Shown here piece after piece: positions 35,684 to 43,722 of a stretch of 64,000 nucleotides of DNA (within the stretch, counting starts at the first letter, position 1; every line of letters begins with the position of its first letter). The stretch is from the NCBI RefSeq assembly GCF_005860805.1, contig NZ_VCEJ01000005.1, positions 124,001 through 188,000 of the forward strand, written 5' to 3'. The notes beneath the pieces were generated by a model. That model searched no databases. It saw only the letters and a program-made list of their open reading frames with translations, and was not told where the DNA came from. Position numbers and translations under genes: made by a program. Source of the DNA: Dyadobacter luticola (GTDB lineage Bacteria; Bacteroidota; Bacteroidia; Cytophagales; Spirosomataceae).

Positions 35684-36541
35684 ATGATTATAAGTATCAT
35701 CGGGATAGGGTTGCTGGGCGGCTCGTTCGCCTTGTCGCTGCGGGAAAAATATCCGAACCTTAAATTTGTCGGGGTTGATAATTCTTCTGTTAATCAGAAG
35801 GTTGCTTTGGCGAAAGGTATCGTGGATGAAATCGTTACGCTCGACATTGCCCTGCAAATTTCAGAATTGAATGTGCTGGCAACACCCGTCGACGCGATCA
35901 CCGGCTTGCTGCCTTACATGCTTGATCATTTGCCGGACGGCCGCACAATCATGGACCTGGGTTCGACCAAAGAATTGATTTGCAGCCTGGCCGACACCCA
36001 TCCCAAACGCGGACAGTTTGTGGCGGTGCATCCGATGGCCGGTACCGAAAATTCAGGCCCGGGGGCAGCATTCAAAGAATTGTTGCCTGGAAAAAATGTC
36101 ATTATTTGCGACAAAGAAAAAAGCAATGCGGATTCGCTGGCGCTGGTAGAAACATTCCTTCGCGACGCCGGGATGAAAATACATTATATGAAGCCCGTCG
36201 AGCACGATCTGCATTTGGCTTATGTCTCGCACCTCAGCCACATTAGTTCTTTTGCGCTGGGACTCACGGTTTTAGATAAAGAACAAGACGAGCGCGCGAT
36301 TTTTGATATGGCAAGTACCGGTTTTTCTTCCACGGTGCGCCTCGCCAAAAGTTCTCCGCAAATGTGGGCGCCGATTTTCGACCAAAATAAAATTAATGTC
36401 TCCAAAGCCCTTGGTGACTACATTGAGCTGCTGAAAAAATTCAAAGAGGCTATCGATAACCAGGACATTGATACCAGCCTGAACTTCATGTCACGAGCCA
36501 ACGAAATCGGGCGAATTCTGGCGGGTATCGAAAAGAAATAG
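35684..36541 (+). CDS. tyrA: prephenate dehydrogenase
   Basis: This 285-residue enzyme oxidatively decarboxylates prephenate to 4-hydroxyphenylpyruvate in tyrosine synthesis. It has the N-terminal Rossmann motif IIGIGLLGGSFALSLR, MDLGSTKELICS, the conserved HPMAGTENSGPGAA and the helical C-terminal part with HLAYVSHLSHISSFAL. No chorismate mutase or ACT domain is attached, so it is the minimal form. It follows the aminotransferase gene in the same transcript. A terminator was not recognised in the 170 bases after it. Confidence 0.93.
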   Translation: MIISIIGIGLLGGSFALSLREKYPNLKFVGVDNSSVNQKVALAKGIVDEIVTLDIALQISELNVLATPVDAITGLLPYMLDHLPDGRTIMDLGSTKELICSLADTHPKRGQFVAVHPMAGTENSGPGAAFKELLPGKNVIICDKEKSNADSLALVETFLRDAGMKIHYMKPVEHDLHLAYVSHLSHISSFALGLTVLDKEQDERAIFDMASTGFSSTVRLAKSSPQMWAPIFDQNKINVSKALGDYIELLKKFKEAIDNQDIDTSLNFMSRANEIGRILAGIEKK

Positions 36542-36711
36542 CAATTTTTAATATAATATAAATTATTGATTGTAAGTTAGTTGTAACCGAATTTTTACAT
36601 TTCCGGAACCATTCTTTTTACGGAGTCTGTTAACCTACCGTCTCTCAAAATGAATCTCTTTGTAGTCTACTCTACCTGTAAGAACCAGTTTTTCCACTTA
36701 AACAATCAAAA

Positions 36712-37509
36712 ATGACCAAGGCTCAGGCGGTGCTTGTTGCGGTAGTTATTGCGCTTAGTGTTTCTATCGGTGTACAGCAGATCAATCCCTTTTTCAATTT
36801 TTCTGATTCCAAAACCAGTACAAAATCCACACTGACATTAACGTCCCCGGACTCTGTTTCGAGACCTGAATGGGCGTCGTTATATGATTCCCTGAACCTC
36901 AAAAAGCAAGGTTTATCCGAAAAAGCATTCTACTATGCCTGGTGCGGGTTCCAGAAAATGAAGTTTTCAAACCCGGTCATGGCGATTGCGGATTTTACCC
37001 AATCATCCAAAAACAAAAGGCTTTACGTGATCGATCTGATCAAAAGAAAAGTCTTGATGAATACTTATGTGGCTCATGGCCGAAACTCGGGAAATGAGTT
37101 TGCAGAGCATTTTTCCAACAATAATTCCTCTTTTCAATCCAGTCTGGGTTTTTATAAAACCATGGGGACTTACCAGGGAAAACACGGACTTTCGCTGCGT
37201 CTGGAAGGTCTTGAAAAAGGCATCAACGACCGGGCGTATGAGCGCGCAATCGTGATGCACGGAGCCGATTATGTGAGCGAAAACTTTATCAAAAACACCG
37301 GAAGGCTTGGCAGAAGCCAGGGTTGTCCCGCAGTTTCCGTAAGCGACTGCAAAGAATTGATCAGCATGCTTTATAATGGTGCAGGACTGTTCATATATTC
37401 TTCCGACCAGAAATATTTTAAATCATCGCCACTTCTGTCCGGTCTTTTTTCTTCAAAAGACGAAAATCAAACCCTTGGTGCGCCCCGTTTATACACATCG
37501 GGAAAATAA
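36712..37509 (+). CDS. murein L,D-transpeptidase catalytic domain family protein
   Basis: This 265-residue protein has an N-terminal membrane anchor or signal (AVLVAVVIALSVSIGV) and the motifs MHGADYVS and GRSQGCPAV, the His and Cys of the variant L,D-transpeptidase family seen in Bacteroidota and some Proteobacteria (YkuD-like superfamily). It probably modifies peptidoglycan cross-links in the periplasm. Its last 43 bases overlap the end of an unrelated convergent L,D-transpeptidase gene. No function in a pathway can be inferred from the upstream tyrA. Confidence 0.85.
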   Translation: MTKAQAVLVAVVIALSVSIGVQQINPFFNFSDSKTSTKSTLTLTSPDSVSRPEWASLYDSLNLKKQGLSEKAFYYAWCGFQKMKFSNPVMAIADFTQSSKNKRLYVIDLIKRKVLMNTYVAHGRNSGNEFAEHFSNNNSSFQSSLGFYKTMGTYQGKHGLSLRLEGLEKGINDRAYERAIVMHGADYVSENFIKNTGRLGRSQGCPAVSVSDCKELISMLYNGAGLFIYSSDQKYFKSSPLLSGLFSSKDENQTLGAPRLYTSGK

Positions 37510-38690
37510 AGCAGATCGCCTTTTTCATTGCAGTCTGCCGGTAAGTAAAACAGGAAGACAGGAATACGAACTTTCAGCTTGTGCCATTTCGGCGGCGTCC
37601 GCACGGAATCCGGTTCGGTCATGAAATCGCTGTTCAGCAATGTAGTGCCCGCCATATAATTCGCCAGGTCGGTCGGTTTCTGCACCCGTACGCAACCGTG
37701 ACTTCTCCAACGCTGGTTGGACGCAAAAAGATAGCGTGCATTGGTATCATGCAGATAAATCGCGAGCGGATTTTTAATTTCCACTTTTAACAAACCCAGT
37801 GAGTTATCCCCACCGGTATCCTGCCTGAAACGGTAGGGAAATGTCTCCGCCGTGAGTTCATCCCAGTTCAATTCTTCGGTATCCAGTTCCTGACCTTCCT
37901 TATCGATCACCGCAATCCGGTTTCTGGTCAGATACTCAGGGTCTTTGGCGGCTTTTGGGAAAATTTCCTTAATAGCAATGCTTTTAGGCACATTCCAGTA
38001 GGGATGCGTCACAATGCTGGTAGCATAAGTATCGATTGTCGGCGTAGGGGTGTTGATTTTACCAACCACAGTACGCATCGATAGAATATTTTTCCCGGCA
38101 GAGTCCATCGCATTCAGATATGCACCGCGGATGTTGACCATCACAAACCTGGGCGCACCTTTGGCCTGACGGTGGATCCAGCGATAAGCATTTAATGCCT
38201 CGGCCACGTAAGCCGCGCTGTCCTTTTTATTTTCTTTCAATAAACGGGCGTAGTGAACTTTGAGGTTATGGTAAACCGGGAAAACAGGTTCCAGCTTCTC
38301 CATCGCATCGTGCACCGACGTGCCACTTACGATCTGCTCGGCTACATCACGGATAAGCGATGTGTCGGGTTTGATGACTTTCTGGGTATATCTGATATTC
38401 GGCTTATGCCCGAAGCCAGCTTCTTCCAAGAGCGCAAATGCAGGCGCTACATCGCCTGTGTAGGCAAATTTCGTCGTGTTGATGCCTGCACTATTGGCAA
38501 ATTCAATCAGCTTTTCATAATTTTTTTTCTTGCTCAATTCCTCCGTCAGCTCCTGAGAGGACATTTCTTTCGGATTTTTCCGGCAGGATTGCAGCAGTGC
38601 GAGTGTAAAGAGGATGAGGAGAGGAATGTATCTGGTGCGGCCCAGACCTGAGAGCATTTGCATTTGTAATCTGTTTTGTTTCCAAAGCAT
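37467..38690 (-). CDS. YkuD-type L,D-transpeptidase lipoprotein (YcbB-like)
   Basis: This 407-residue protein has a lipoprotein signal (PLLILFTLALLQSC), a long helical N-terminal region, then a YkuD catalytic domain with VNIRGAYLNAMD, HPYWNVPKSIA and the active-site RWRSHGCVRV (His and Cys). It resembles the E. coli YcbB (LdtD) class. The start is uncertain: ATGs at 38690, 38663 and 38657 are in frame and the last two give a shorter n-region before the hydrophobic core. It converges with, and overlaps, another transpeptidase gene. Confidence 0.9.
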   Translation of the reverse strand: MLWKQNRLQMQMLSGLGRTRYIPLLILFTLALLQSCRKNPKEMSSQELTEELSKKKNYEKLIEFANSAGINTTKFAYTGDVAPAFALLEEAGFGHKPNIRYTQKVIKPDTSLIRDVAEQIVSGTSVHDAMEKLEPVFPVYHNLKVHYARLLKENKKDSAAYVAEALNAYRWIHRQAKGAPRFVMVNIRGAYLNAMDSAGKNILSMRTVVGKINTPTPTIDTYATSIVTHPYWNVPKSIAIKEIFPKAAKDPEYLTRNRIAVIDKEGQELDTEELNWDELTAETFPYRFRQDTGGDNSLGLLKVEIKNPLAIYLHDTNARYLFASNQRWRSHGCVRVQKPTDLANYMAGTTLLNSDFMTEPDSVRTPPKWHKLKVRIPVFLFYLPADCNEKGDLLYFPDVYKRGAPRV

Positions 38691-38717
38691 TTATACAATT
38701 GTTATGCCAATCATTTC

Positions 38718-41387
38718 CTACTCATTTCGCAGCGCCTTCACCGGGTCGGCCAACGCAGCCCGTACCGCCTGAAAACTGATTGTTAGCAATGTAATGGTCA
38801 GCGCTCCAAGTCCCGTTACCGCAAAAATCCACCAGTCAATATTCGTGCGATAAGGATAATGTTCCAGCCATTTGCTCAAACTGAACCACGCGAGGGGAGA
38901 AGCGAGCAAAATAGCGATGGTAACCAGCCGCAGAAAATCTTTTGACAACAATGCAATGATTCCGGCAACCGAGGCCCCCAAAACTTTGCGTATCCCAACT
39001 TCCTTGGCGCGCTGCTCTGCCGCCTGCACCACCAGCCCGAAAATGCCCAGTGCGGAAAGGAACATTGTTAATCCGCTGAAAAATAGGAAAAGTTGATGCA
39101 TCCGGTTTTCCGCTTCGTACTGCTTGTTCAATGTGTCTTCGATGTTACCGATTTCCAGCAGTTTGGAAGGAAAAAACTGTTTCCAAAGCTGGTGAAGGGT
39201 GTTAGTCACCTGCTTTTCAGTTCCCGGTACTACCCGGATCAGCATTCCGCCATATTCCGGTGAGCGGTGCGCCACGATCAATGTCGGTTTAACGGGCTCG
39301 TACAAGGATTCGTTGTGAAAATCCTTGATAATGCCGATCGGTACCGTGTTCGCTTCCTTGATGCGCTCGTTCAAATGTTTGATACCCAATTTCTTGGCGG
39401 CGGATCGGGTCAGGATGGAAGGTTGCAGCATAGCAGCCTCTTCAAATTTCATGAAATCCGCTTTTTGCAATGAATCCGCATTGATTGCGTCTGAGGATAA
39501 CTGGCTGCTGAACAAGCGTCCGTCCGCCAGTTTCAGGCCCATCGTTTTTGGTAAATCTAAATCTCCGGCAATGTACCAGACTTTTACACGTCCTTTTCCG
39601 CCTGCTGGATCTGGTATTTCGCGCGTCATAAAACCGCCGCCCTGCCCAGGAAGCCAATGTGTGATAGATGCGCTGACAACCGCTGGATTTTCTAACAAGG
39701 CATTTTTAAATGCACTGGCTTTTCCATCCCAGGAAATAAAATCAATGCTGAGTAAATGCCTTTTATCATAGCCCAGATCCTTATTTTTCATCAGATTAAG
39801 CTGTTTCCAGACCACGATCGTCGCCAGTAACACCACAATTGAAATAGAAAACTGCACCACGACGAGACTTTTTCGCAGACTATTCTGGCCGAAAGTGGCA
39901 GTGATGGTACCACGCAAAGTATTGGCAGGCTTGAAACCTGAAATAAGCCAGGCGGGATAAATTCCGGTGAAAATGGCGGTGAGAATAATCATCAGCGATG
40001 CATAAAAAGCCATTTCCGGATTGGTGATAAATGTTTGAACTAACCGGTGACCAAGAAAATTCTCCACGGATTGGAGTGTGAAATAGTAAAAGAATGTTGC
40101 GACCACCACCGACGCGCCGAATAGGATCAATGTCTCTGTGAGAAATTGCAGGACAAGCTGGCCGCGAGAGCCGCTGAGTATCCGCCTTACCCCGGCTTCT
40201 TTTAGCCGCGCAAATGCCCTCGCGGTGCTCAGGTTCACAAAGTTGACACAGGCGATAAACAGTAACAGCGCCGCCACGCCGGAGAAAATGTAAATCGTCT
40301 GCGCGTCGCCGCGGACATGCTGATTCAGTGCAAAATCCGAATGCAGGTAAATGTCCTTCATCGGCTGAAATACTACCGTTTTGGATGCATAGGATTTGCT
40401 GAGATTCTGGTGCCACTTATTCACTTTCGAAGTAAAATTCTTTACATCTGTACCTCGCCTCAGCATGATATAGTTTTGGGAAAACGTAGCAAATCCTTCC
40501 GGGGAGAAAGTTTCAGGCTTGTTTTGCCGCACCCAGATTACATCTGCCCTCAAATGACTGTTATAAGGCAGATCTTTTATCAGGCCGGTCACCAGATAAG
40601 TATTGGGTTTGGCCGAGTAGGCGGGCATATCGTAAATGATTTTCCCGACAAGATCCTGACCAGGATAGAACTTTTCCGCAAAAGATTTTGAGACGATAAT
40701 GTTGTTCGTGCCAGGTGTAAAACGTTTGGGACTTCCTGCCAGCACCTGAGTGTTAAGCATTTTCCAGGCCGCAGTGTCCATTCTTAGTACCTCCGTTTTC
40801 ATGCCGTCGGTATCTTTTTCATTTAATTTAAAATGCCGCTCGGTGGTCGAGAATTCTGACCAGGATTCTACTTCTCCATACAGTTTTTGAAGCTCTGGCG
40901 CCAATGCCGCGTTGGAAGAAGACATACGCTCTTCCAGTCCATCCGCTTTTTTATCTACTGATACAATGCGGTAAATGTCATTTCCGCGCGTCCACTGCCG
41001 GTCGTACGACAAGCTGTCGATCACCACCGTCGCCACCATCATGCACGCCCAAAGGCCGATTGCGAGGCCAGTGAGGTGGATGGAAGAGTAACCTTTGTTC
41101 TTTCTTAGCACGCGCGTGCCGATTTTGAAATAATTCCGGATCATTTCAACATTGAAAAATGGCGTGGAAGCGTATTGTGAAGGTTTTCTTTTCATGATCG
41201 AGGGCCGGAGTAGGGAGGTGACTTCCCGCAAATAGAATCTAAGCGCCTTTTGTCGCCCGAAACGTTCGGAGCGTAAGGCAAAACGCTCGTTCAAATCGCC
41301 GATAAGTTCTTCACGCAAATGCGGGGCACAGATTCTGGCGGCAATGTTATCCAGCCATTTCGGGGGAAGCGGATTGTTATATTTCAT
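38718..41387 (-). CDS. FtsX-like ABC transporter permease with N-terminal prefix domain
   Basis: This 889-residue protein begins with a soluble prefix domain of about 70 residues (PPKWLDNIAARICAPHLREELIGDLNERF), then MacB-type periplasmic regions and two FtsX transmembrane modules, with signatures such as RRILSGSRGQLVLQFLTE and VGIRKVLGASVAGIIALLS. Such permeases lack their own ATPase gene and in Bacteroidota occur next to a PadR regulator, as here (19 bases). They may export peptides or sense envelope stress. It ends shortly before the L,D-transpeptidase gene on the same strand. Confidence 0.9.
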   Translation of the reverse strand: MKYNNPLPPKWLDNIAARICAPHLREELIGDLNERFALRSERFGRQKALRFYLREVTSLLRPSIMKRKPSQYASTPFFNVEMIRNYFKIGTRVLRKNKGYSSIHLTGLAIGLWACMMVATVVIDSLSYDRQWTRGNDIYRIVSVDKKADGLEERMSSSNAALAPELQKLYGEVESWSEFSTTERHFKLNEKDTDGMKTEVLRMDTAAWKMLNTQVLAGSPKRFTPGTNNIIVSKSFAEKFYPGQDLVGKIIYDMPAYSAKPNTYLVTGLIKDLPYNSHLRADVIWVRQNKPETFSPEGFATFSQNYIMLRRGTDVKNFTSKVNKWHQNLSKSYASKTVVFQPMKDIYLHSDFALNQHVRGDAQTIYIFSGVAALLLFIACVNFVNLSTARAFARLKEAGVRRILSGSRGQLVLQFLTETLILFGASVVVATFFYYFTLQSVENFLGHRLVQTFITNPEMAFYASLMIILTAIFTGIYPAWLISGFKPANTLRGTITATFGQNSLRKSLVVVQFSISIVVLLATIVVWKQLNLMKNKDLGYDKRHLLSIDFISWDGKASAFKNALLENPAVVSASITHWLPGQGGGFMTREIPDPAGGKGRVKVWYIAGDLDLPKTMGLKLADGRLFSSQLSSDAINADSLQKADFMKFEEAAMLQPSILTRSAAKKLGIKHLNERIKEANTVPIGIIKDFHNESLYEPVKPTLIVAHRSPEYGGMLIRVVPGTEKQVTNTLHQLWKQFFPSKLLEIGNIEDTLNKQYEAENRMHQLFLFFSGLTMFLSALGIFGLVVQAAEQRAKEVGIRKVLGASVAGIIALLSKDFLRLVTIAILLASPLAWFSLSKWLEHYPYRTNIDWWIFAVTGLGALTITLLTISFQAVRAALADPVKALRNE

Positions 41388-41406
41388 GATCGGGGAAGGT
41401 TATGGT

Positions 41407-41754
41407 TCAGGAAAAATGAAGGCCGATTTTGGCTAGAGTGTCAGGTTCAATGCGGTCCCACAGGTTGTTACGCAGCATGCGGACTTCATTCAATGTCTTT
41501 CCGCCAAATGTAGTAATGGTAAAAAGCCGCTTTCGCCGGCCGCCGCGCTCCTGGGTCGCCTCGCCGAGGTAAGAGCTGAGATATCCCTTTTGTTCGAGGC
41601 GCTGCAAAGCCGCGTGCACTGCCCCCGTACTGACCGGATAGCCCGTCTCTTTTTCCAGCTCTTCCGCAATCAGCACCGAGTAAGCTTTCGGTGCCATAGC
41701 CGCTACTGCTAGCAGCACAAGTTCTTCAAATTCCCCAAGATCACTCCGTCTCAT
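41407..41754 (-). CDS. PadR family transcriptional regulator
   Basis: This 115-residue winged-helix regulator has the PadR core LGEFEELVLLAVAAM, the helix-turn-helix region YPVSTGAVHAALQRLEQKG and the wing QERGGRRKRLFTITTFG. It stands 19 bases before the FtsX-like permease on the same strand and most likely represses that transcript in response to a small molecule. The start is the first ATG of the frame. Its operator was not recognised. Confidence 0.92.
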   Translation of the reverse strand: MRRSDLGEFEELVLLAVAAMAPKAYSVLIAEELEKETGYPVSTGAVHAALQRLEQKGYLSSYLGEATQERGGRRKRLFTITTFGGKTLNEVRMLRNNLWDRIEPDTLAKIGLHFS

Positions 41755-41902
41755 AAAAAGCAGATTTATTTCATCTATTTCCGTATGTAAAATAATCCTG
41801 CCAAATTGTTAATCTTCATTTTTGGAATTTTTAGAGGGTTTTTAGTAAAAATGATCGTTCAAAAGCGAACATGCGTGTCCGGGTAGGAGAGAGTTAGGCA
41901 AA

Positions 41903-41928
41903 CAAAAAAGCCAGGCATTAAGCCTGGC
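41903..41928 (-). terminator. terminator of the tRNA-Arg transcript
   Basis: On the minus strand GCCAGGC-TTAAT-GCCTGGC is followed by six T. It begins only six bases after the mature tRNA-Arg 3' end. Confidence 0.85.
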
Positions 41929-41933
41929 TCAGG

Positions 41934-42005
41934 TGACCGCGACGGGAATCGAACCCATATCTAGAGTTTAGGAAACTCCTATTCTATCCGTTGAACTACG
42001 CAGTC
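41934..42005 (-). tRNA. tRNA-Arg (anticodon CCT)
   Basis: Reading the minus strand, a complete 72-base cloverleaf is seen: acceptor GACTGCG/CGCGGTC, D arm GTTC/GAAT (weak end pairs), anticodon arm GGAGT-TTCCTAA-ACTCT, and T arm ATGGG-TTCGATT-CCCGT with discriminator A. The anticodon CCT decodes AGG. CCA is not fully encoded (CCT follows). Confidence 0.93.
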
Positions 42006-42029
42006 TAAGAGGATATTCATAATTAATTG

Positions 42030-42147
42030 TGACCGCGACGAGAATCGAAGCGCACCGGCACCCCGTCGAACGCGCCCCCGGCCATATCCAGAGTTTAGGA
42101 AACGCCTATCGGGCGGCGATCCGCTCTATCCGTTGAACTACGCAGTC
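42030..42147 (-). pseudogene. degenerate tRNA-Arg(CCT) copy with two GC-rich insertions
   Basis: This 118-base stretch is a second copy of the adjacent tRNA-Arg, separated by 24 bases. The acceptor arms, D arm, the TTTCCTAAACTCT anticodon loop region and CGTCGCGGTC 3' end are kept. A 15-base insertion (42110-42124) breaks the join before the anticodon stem, one stem pair is lost, and a 32-base insertion (42050-42081) disrupts the T arm. I could not fold a working cloverleaf, so I call it a pseudogene. Confidence 0.7.
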
Positions 42148-42158
42148 GAATCGGGGTG

Positions 42159-42190
42159 CAAAACTGGCAAAAAATCGCCTGAAATACAAC
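42159..42190 (-). promoter_or_regulatory. candidate promoter for the two tRNA-Arg copies
   Basis: On the minus strand GTTG (42190-42187) and CAGTTTTG (42166-42159) are 20 bases apart; each differs from the Bacteroidota consensus by one base. It ends 12 bases before the degenerate copy, suggesting that both copies are on one transcript. Confidence 0.4.
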
Positions 42191-42191
42191 T

Positions 42192-43430
42192 CTATTCCTC
42201 GGTTTGCACTGCCGTATAGCCCAGATCAAGCCAATTCGGATAGATAGAGAAATGTTTTTCCTTCACCAGCGAAAACAGCGTGTTGCGCAGCTCTTCGATA
42301 TTTTCCTTTTTCTCGGCCGAAATAAATACCACGTGATCCGCTTTGTCGGCGATGTAGCTTTTTTTCAATTGATCCAATGTGCTTTCCTGCGTTGAAAGAT
42401 CTTCGTTCTCTTCGTCGTCTGTGGTATTGAATGCTGGTTTGTATAAATCAATCTTATTGAAAACCAGTATGGTCGGTTTATTTGCCGCACCGATTTCCTC
42501 CAAAGTTTTATTTACCACGTCCAAGTGCTCCTCAAACGACGCGTGCGAAATATCTACGACGTGCATCAGAATATCTGCCTCGCGTACCTCGTCCAATGTT
42601 GATTTGAAAGATTCAATCAATGTAGTCGGCAATTTCCGGATAAACCCGACAGTATCGGTCAGCAAAAACGGAATGTTTTCCATGTTTACCTTCCGCACTG
42701 TAGAATCCACCGTAGCGAAAAGTTTGTTTTCCGCAAAAACATCCGCTTTTGAAAGTCCGCGCATCAAGGTCGATTTGCCTACATTGGTATAACCGACGAT
42801 AGCCACCCGCACCAGCCGGTCACGCTCTTTCCGGCGTGTAACGCTTTGTTTATCAACTTTTTCAAGTTTCTCTTTCAAAAAAGCAATCCGGTCTTTTACG
42901 ATCCTTCTATCCGTTTCAAGTTCCGTCTCACCCGGTCCGCGCATCCCCACGCCAGCACCAGACTGACGACTTAAGTGCGTCCATAAACGCGTCAACCGAG
43001 GGTACATATATTGGTACTGCGCGAGCTCCACCTGCAATTTCGCCTGCGCAGTTTGTGCCCGCATCGCGAAAATCGCCAGGATCAGCAAGCTCCGGTCAAT
43101 GACCTTGATATCCTTAAATGTTGCTTCCAGGTTCCGCACCTGCGAAGGCGTAAGATCATCATCATAAATAATCATATCCACCGGCTCGGCGGTGACGAAT
43201 GTCAGGATTTCGTCCAGTTTTCCTTTTCCGGTATAAGTGCGTATATCGGCGCGTTCAAGGTTTTGGGTAAATGTTTTTACCGTTTCCACGCCGAGCGTAG
43301 TCGCCAGGAATGCCAGCTCGTCGAGGTATTCCTTCGTTTTTTCAATAGGTTGTTTTTGGGTACTTACAGCCACTAAAACCGCTTTTTCAGGCTGCGCAGC
43401 GGTAGAATACAGTTTTTTCTTATCAATCAT
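42192..43430 (-). CDS. hflX: ribosome-associated GTPase HflX
   Basis: This 412-residue P-loop GTPase of the Obg-HflX class has the HflX-specific N-terminal domain with QVRNLEATFKDIKVIDRSLLIL, a glycine-rich linker GMRGPGETELETDRR, and the G domain: G1 GYTNVGKST, G3 DTVGFIRKLP and G4 FNKIDL. HflX splits stalled or hibernating ribosomes, especially under heat stress. It is apparently monocistronic. A stretch rich in D and E (DDEENEDL) sits in the G domain near the G4 motif, which is a common variable insert. Confidence 0.94.
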   Translation of the reverse strand: MIDKKKLYSTAAQPEKAVLVAVSTQKQPIEKTKEYLDELAFLATTLGVETVKTFTQNLERADIRTYTGKGKLDEILTFVTAEPVDMIIYDDDLTPSQVRNLEATFKDIKVIDRSLLILAIFAMRAQTAQAKLQVELAQYQYMYPRLTRLWTHLSRQSGAGVGMRGPGETELETDRRIVKDRIAFLKEKLEKVDKQSVTRRKERDRLVRVAIVGYTNVGKSTLMRGLSKADVFAENKLFATVDSTVRKVNMENIPFLLTDTVGFIRKLPTTLIESFKSTLDEVREADILMHVVDISHASFEEHLDVVNKTLEEIGAANKPTILVFNKIDLYKPAFNTTDDEENEDLSTQESTLDQLKKSYIADKADHVVFISAEKKENIEELRNTLFSLVKEKHFSIYPNWLDLGYTAVQTEE

Positions 43431-43542
43431 GCAATGCTTGTTAATGTACCAAAATGGTAGAGTGGCAACGGTTTAGAAAACTCAAAAGTTCACCGCACCA
43501 ATTTGTGAAATTACATTTACTTTTAATAAAACCATTTTTTTG

Positions 43543-43575
43543 TTTGATTCTTAAAAGACTGCTTTTGTATATTTG
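43543..43575 (+). promoter_or_regulatory. promoter for the MATE transporter gene
   Basis: TTTG (43543-43546) and TATATTTG (43568-43575) are 21 bases apart, a full match to the Bacteroidota consensus. The predicted leader is about 140 bases and holds the hairpin at 43610-43631. Confidence 0.65.
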
Positions 43576-43609
43576 CGGAAATTTCAAAAGCCGATGCTGC
43601 TCTCTCACC

Positions 43610-43631
43610 TCGGACTACAAGCTTAGTCCGA
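43610..43631 (+). other. hairpin in the MATE gene leader
   Basis: TCGGACTA and TAGTCCGA pair perfectly around the loop CAAGCT. No T-run follows. It lies between the predicted promoter and the MATE start and could be a leader structure or an operator; no known riboswitch was recognised. Confidence 0.45.
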
Positions 43632-43722
43632 CGACCTTCCGGGTCATCTTATTAGTTCCTTTTTAGCAATCCAGTTACGGGTTGCGCAATTTCCTTTTAT
43701 ACAATTTTCAATATCATATCCC

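Noticed and set aside
41755..42191. Integrated element or att site next to tRNA-Arg
   Set aside because: The tRNA copy suggested an att duplication, but no integrase, excisionase or foreign gene lies on either side, so only the tRNA copies are reported.
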